A stretch of 64,000 bases of DNA. Origin: Chytridium lagenaria. Lineage: Eukaryota > Chytridiomycota > Chytridiomycetes > Chytridiales > Chytridiaceae. The position numbers and the translations under genes were made by a program. This document shows, one piece after another, positions 61,233 to 64,000 of this stretch. The stretch covers positions 1-64,000 of the forward strand of contig JAHLKC010000049.1 in NCBI GenBank assembly GCA_025449115.1, given 5' to 3'. Positions within the stretch are counted from its first letter, which is position 1. Each line of letters starts with the position of its first letter. The notes under the pieces were generated by a model. It saw only the letters and a program-made list of their open reading frames with translations, made no database searches and was not told the origin of the DNA.

Positions 61233-63584
61233 CTATGAGGTGGCCGAGGAAAAATCGCAAAGAAAGGCTTTCAAGGTACAAGATAGGTTAAGGGGTTGAA
61301 TGGACTTGGAGGTCGTGTTGTACCCGGAAATGACGTTTGCATCCCCGCGAAAGCCTAACACAATGGAGTCGCGAATATAAGGGATGAGTGATGGGAACCA
61401 GGAGTCCCATCTAAAAGGGAGAATGAGGATAGCCATCAACCGAAGAGAGCGAAGATGGTCCAAGACCGCGGGGATCAAGGGGAAAGGTGGGTAGAGGTAT
61501 AAGAAAGGGTCCGGAAAAAAGGCAGGAGGGACCATGAAAGGAAATTCGAAGTGATAGCCTCCGGGTCGTGGTAACGAGATATGAAGTCTCGGCAACGCCA
61601 ATTGTGACGAGAAGCCATGCCATCAATGTCAAACGGACCCCAAAGGGAATCAATGCGAGAGAAAGCCCTGTCGGAGATGCGATAATTGCCGGAAGGATCC
61701 TCGCGGGAAATAGCGTCTGCATGGACGTTGAGCTTGCCGGGAATGTGGTGGAAGCGTAAGACAACATTATGGAAGCGAGAGAGACGCCAGATTTGTTGGA
61801 GAATCGAGTTTAGAAGGGGAGACCGTGAAGAGCCTTTGGAGAGCGAAAGGAACAGTCCCATGTTGTCAACCCCAGAGTCCACCCAGCATGGGGGGGGTTT
61901 TGCTGCTAAAGCGTCCTGAAGGGAACTGTTTTGAACCGAGACATCGATCCACCGGCGTTCCTAAAGCGGGAAGAAGACGGGAGAGAGAGTTAAGGCACGC
62001 CAAGACCTCGCGAATATTGATGGAAATGCCAGCCGAGGGGAGGAAAGAATCGTCAAAGTCGTCGCCAACCCTGGTATCTGGGATGCCGAGAGCAGAGTGC
62101 AGAATGCCGCCCAACGGAAATCGCTAGCATCAGTGTGTATGCAAGCGTGAGCCGGTTGAAGCCCGAAAGACGAGAATTCCCGAGGGTCTGGAAGGCCGAC
62201 TCGGAGCCACTCGGAGAGCTCCAGATTCAAGTCCGACGAGGAGGGGATAAAGTGATGATGTGAACGTCGGGCGAAAGCAATCGCCAAGTACATAGCCCGA
62301 GTAAAAGATAGACCACCGGGGAGTATCAGGGAAAAATGAGCACACTTGCCCGCTATGCGTTCCAGTAACGGCAGAGGGATACGGCTAACGGAAAGGGCGG
62401 AGTTGAGCAAGCCCACGAAAGAGGTACGTTTGTCCTCCGGGATAATGAAGCGACGAGTGACAAAGTCGATAATGAAACCGAGGTATCGTGGAGAACCAAC
62501 TGGAACTGGGTGGGATTTTGATAAGGAGATAAAGAAGCCTGACAAGACCAGGAGAATGCAAAAAATAAAAACACTTTCATGGGTGCGGGTGGAGTGGGAG
62601 AAACCCATGCGACGAGATCGAGGGCCAATGATGAAGTCGTCAATGTAAACCTGGCACGGGATAGACCAAGAACGAGCGTATATAACAATTGCATTGACTA
62701 GGGTCTGGCAAACGAAGGGAGAGGGGGACCAACCGAAGACCAACACGGTGGCCACAAGGAAATACTCAATGCCATCTGATAAAACTGCGCGGTGCCAAAG
62801 TATTTGCGCGAGGAAGGATGGAGCGGGATATTCATAAAAGCAGACTTCAAGTCGATAACCGAAGCACACGAAGTTTCCCAGGAAGTGAGAGATGTGATGC
62901 CCTCTGACGTGAAGTGTGGGGGAGACATCCAGAGGTTGAGAAATGTACAATCATCGAACTTTCGCGGTTTTGATGGCTCCAGACCCGTAGGGGAGACTAT
63001 GTACGGCGTCTGGGTAGACGAATCCGTTGGGCCTACAATGATGCGAGTACCGTTTGCAATCTCATCCATGGTGGCTTTTGTGATGAAGGCGGCCTCAGAG
63101 GTTTGAATTTAGGGTTGACGAAAACCTTCTTCGGAGGAAGTGGAGAATCATATCGTTTATTGCGATGTGTTCCGTTGAAAGGGCGAAAGAAAGACACAAT
63201 ACGAACGCCATGCTCAACCCAAGAAAGTATAGTTGAAGCAGTGTCCGGTGGGGATGCTGCCGTAATACGCCGCCAAAAATCCAGACAGGAAGCGTTGACG
63301 CAACCGGCAACAAAAGAATCCGAGGATGGGAACGTTATATCGGAAAAGGGAGGGATCCGAGAGTCCTTGAGGGCGTCATCCAACAGAGACTCGAGGGCCG
63401 AAGAGGAAGGCGGGGGTCGAAGGACACCCTCAAAACTACACCATGCCTTGGGGGTGGGAAACATTAAGACAACTTTCTTATTGAGAACAAAAATATGCCC
63501 CGCATGTGTAAGCATTGAATGTATTTTGTACGACAATTGAGAGCCGGATATCGTCATAGTGGAATCCTTTCGGCGAATAAACAA
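61233..63584 (-). pseudogene. Reverse transcriptase-RNase H of DIRS-like element
   Basis: The N-terminal extension includes FWRRITAASPPDTASTILSW and VEHGVRIVSFFRPFNG, typical of DIRS polymerase ORFs. RT motifs follow: CASVIDLKSAFMNIPLHPSS, then FGWSPSPFVCQTLVNAIV, the catalytic box VYIDDFIIGP, and SPRYLGFIIDFVTRRFIIPE. RNase H is seen as ACIHTDASDFRWAAFCT and VVLRFHHIPGKLNVHADAIS, followed by WGPFDIDGMASRHN as in DIRS methyltransferase-less elements. The domain is split over at least three frames, with breaks near 63050, 62900 and 61900. Confidence 0.8.
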
Positions 63585-63632
63585 TCCTTTCGGCGAACAA
63601 ACGAATGGAATAAGGTAGAAAAGGAGTACGTA

Positions 63633-64000
63633 TCAAACAAAGCGGCCGAAAAAGGAACCGGCAGAGAGAGGGTAATAACCCGAGGTACAAAGCAACGAAA
63701 ATGGACGACCAAAGGGTGGAAAATAGGAGACACAAAGAGGACGTAGACGAACGAGAGGAGTAACGAATATTATCAAGACACCCTTCTCAACGACGTGGGG
63801 GTGAATAATGCCTATCGTCACGAGGGCGGTTGGAAGAGCCTTTATCACGGCCACGGTCGTCGGATCTGTCCGAACGTTCCCCACCTCGAAAGCGGGAATG
63901 TGAACCCTGTAGGTTGTCGCGGCGGTCAGAGCGGTCTCCTCGGTCATACTGCGACGAAAAACGACCTGAACGGCCCGTGTATCGAGAGGAGGAACCGAAA
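63633..64000 (-). pseudogene. Gag-like Arg/Gly-rich tail of DIRS-like element (partial)
   Basis: In one minus frame bases 64000-63790 read as an Arg/Asp/Gly/Ser-rich chain (for example SRYTGRSGRFSSQYDRGDRS and HSRFRGGERSDRSDDRGRDK), ending at a stop near 63788. Such RG/RD-rich tails bind RNA in retroelement Gag proteins. The start lies beyond the right edge. Confidence 0.5.

Larger units (their letters stand above)
59338..64000 (-). mobile_element. DIRS/Ngaro-like tyrosine-recombinase retroelement, runs off the window
   Basis: On the minus strand, from the right edge leftward, lie an Arg/Gly/Asp-rich Gag-like tail (about 63970-63750), a reverse transcriptase with RNase H (63584-61480) and a tyrosine-recombinase-like ORF (60954-59930). 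This RT-RH-YR order without an integrase is diagnostic of the DIRS order. A ~44-bp direct repeat at the left end (59338-59383 and 59671-59714) fits the split direct repeats of Ngaro-type elements. Many frame breaks show it is degenerate or badly sequenced. The upstream end lies beyond 64000. Confidence 0.8.

Overview
The window looks like a piece of a nuclear chromosome from an early-diverging fungus, probably a chytrid or a close relative. The evidence is: many short GT-AG introns (about 38-180 nt), the fungal-only ERMES subunit MDM12, a tubby C-terminal gene (rare in Dikarya), complex I and V-ATPase subunits, a long F-box/ankyrin-type repeat gene, and a DIRS-like tyrosine-recombinase retroelement. 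The species cannot be named from the sequence alone.

Layout. Bases 1-974 hold an old, diverged LTR fragment. From 2.8 to 41.2 kb lies a dense run of host genes. On the plus strand these are LCB2 (sphingolipid synthesis), TAF12 (TFIID/SAGA), an Mss4/DSS4-type protein, VMA8, an ankyrin-like repeat protein, a caprin-like coiled-coil protein, NDUFS1, MDM12, a tubby-like protein, OAC1 and an unrecognised low-complexity protein. On the minus strand they are a PAK/Ste20 kinase, ribosomal protein uL14 (RPL23), an unknown small gene, a coactosin-like protein, a TLDc (MEAK7-like) protein, phosphoserine phosphatase and the pyruvate dehydrogenase E2 subunit. Most are single-copy housekeeping genes. Several serve mitochondria (NDUFS1, MDM12, OAC1, PDH-E2), but I see no operon-like logic.

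From 43.2 to 54.4 kb is a transposon nest. A pogo/Tigger-like DNA transposon (26-bp terminal inverted repeats, TA target duplication, DDE transposase plus a convergent second ORF) has been split by an LTR element (two near-identical ~936-bp LTRs, 4-bp AGTT target duplication). Deleting the LTR element and one AGTT makes the second ORF continuous in frame. The LTR element shows no reverse transcriptase or integrase. Instead its sense strand carries a nearly complete exonuclease III/AP-endonuclease-type (EEP) domain.

From 55.6 to 59.1 kb is a minus-strand type II membrane protein with tandem extracellular modules resembling lectin beta-trefoils. From 59.3 kb to the right edge is a degenerate DIRS/Ngaro-like retroelement (Gag-like, RT-RNase H, tyrosine recombinase) with a split direct repeat at its end; it runs off the window.

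Caveat. Many otherwise well conserved genes need one extra base to stay in frame, often in a short homopolymer. The same lesion in unrelated essential genes points to uncorrected assembly errors rather than pseudogenes, so exon joins and some termini below are approximate.
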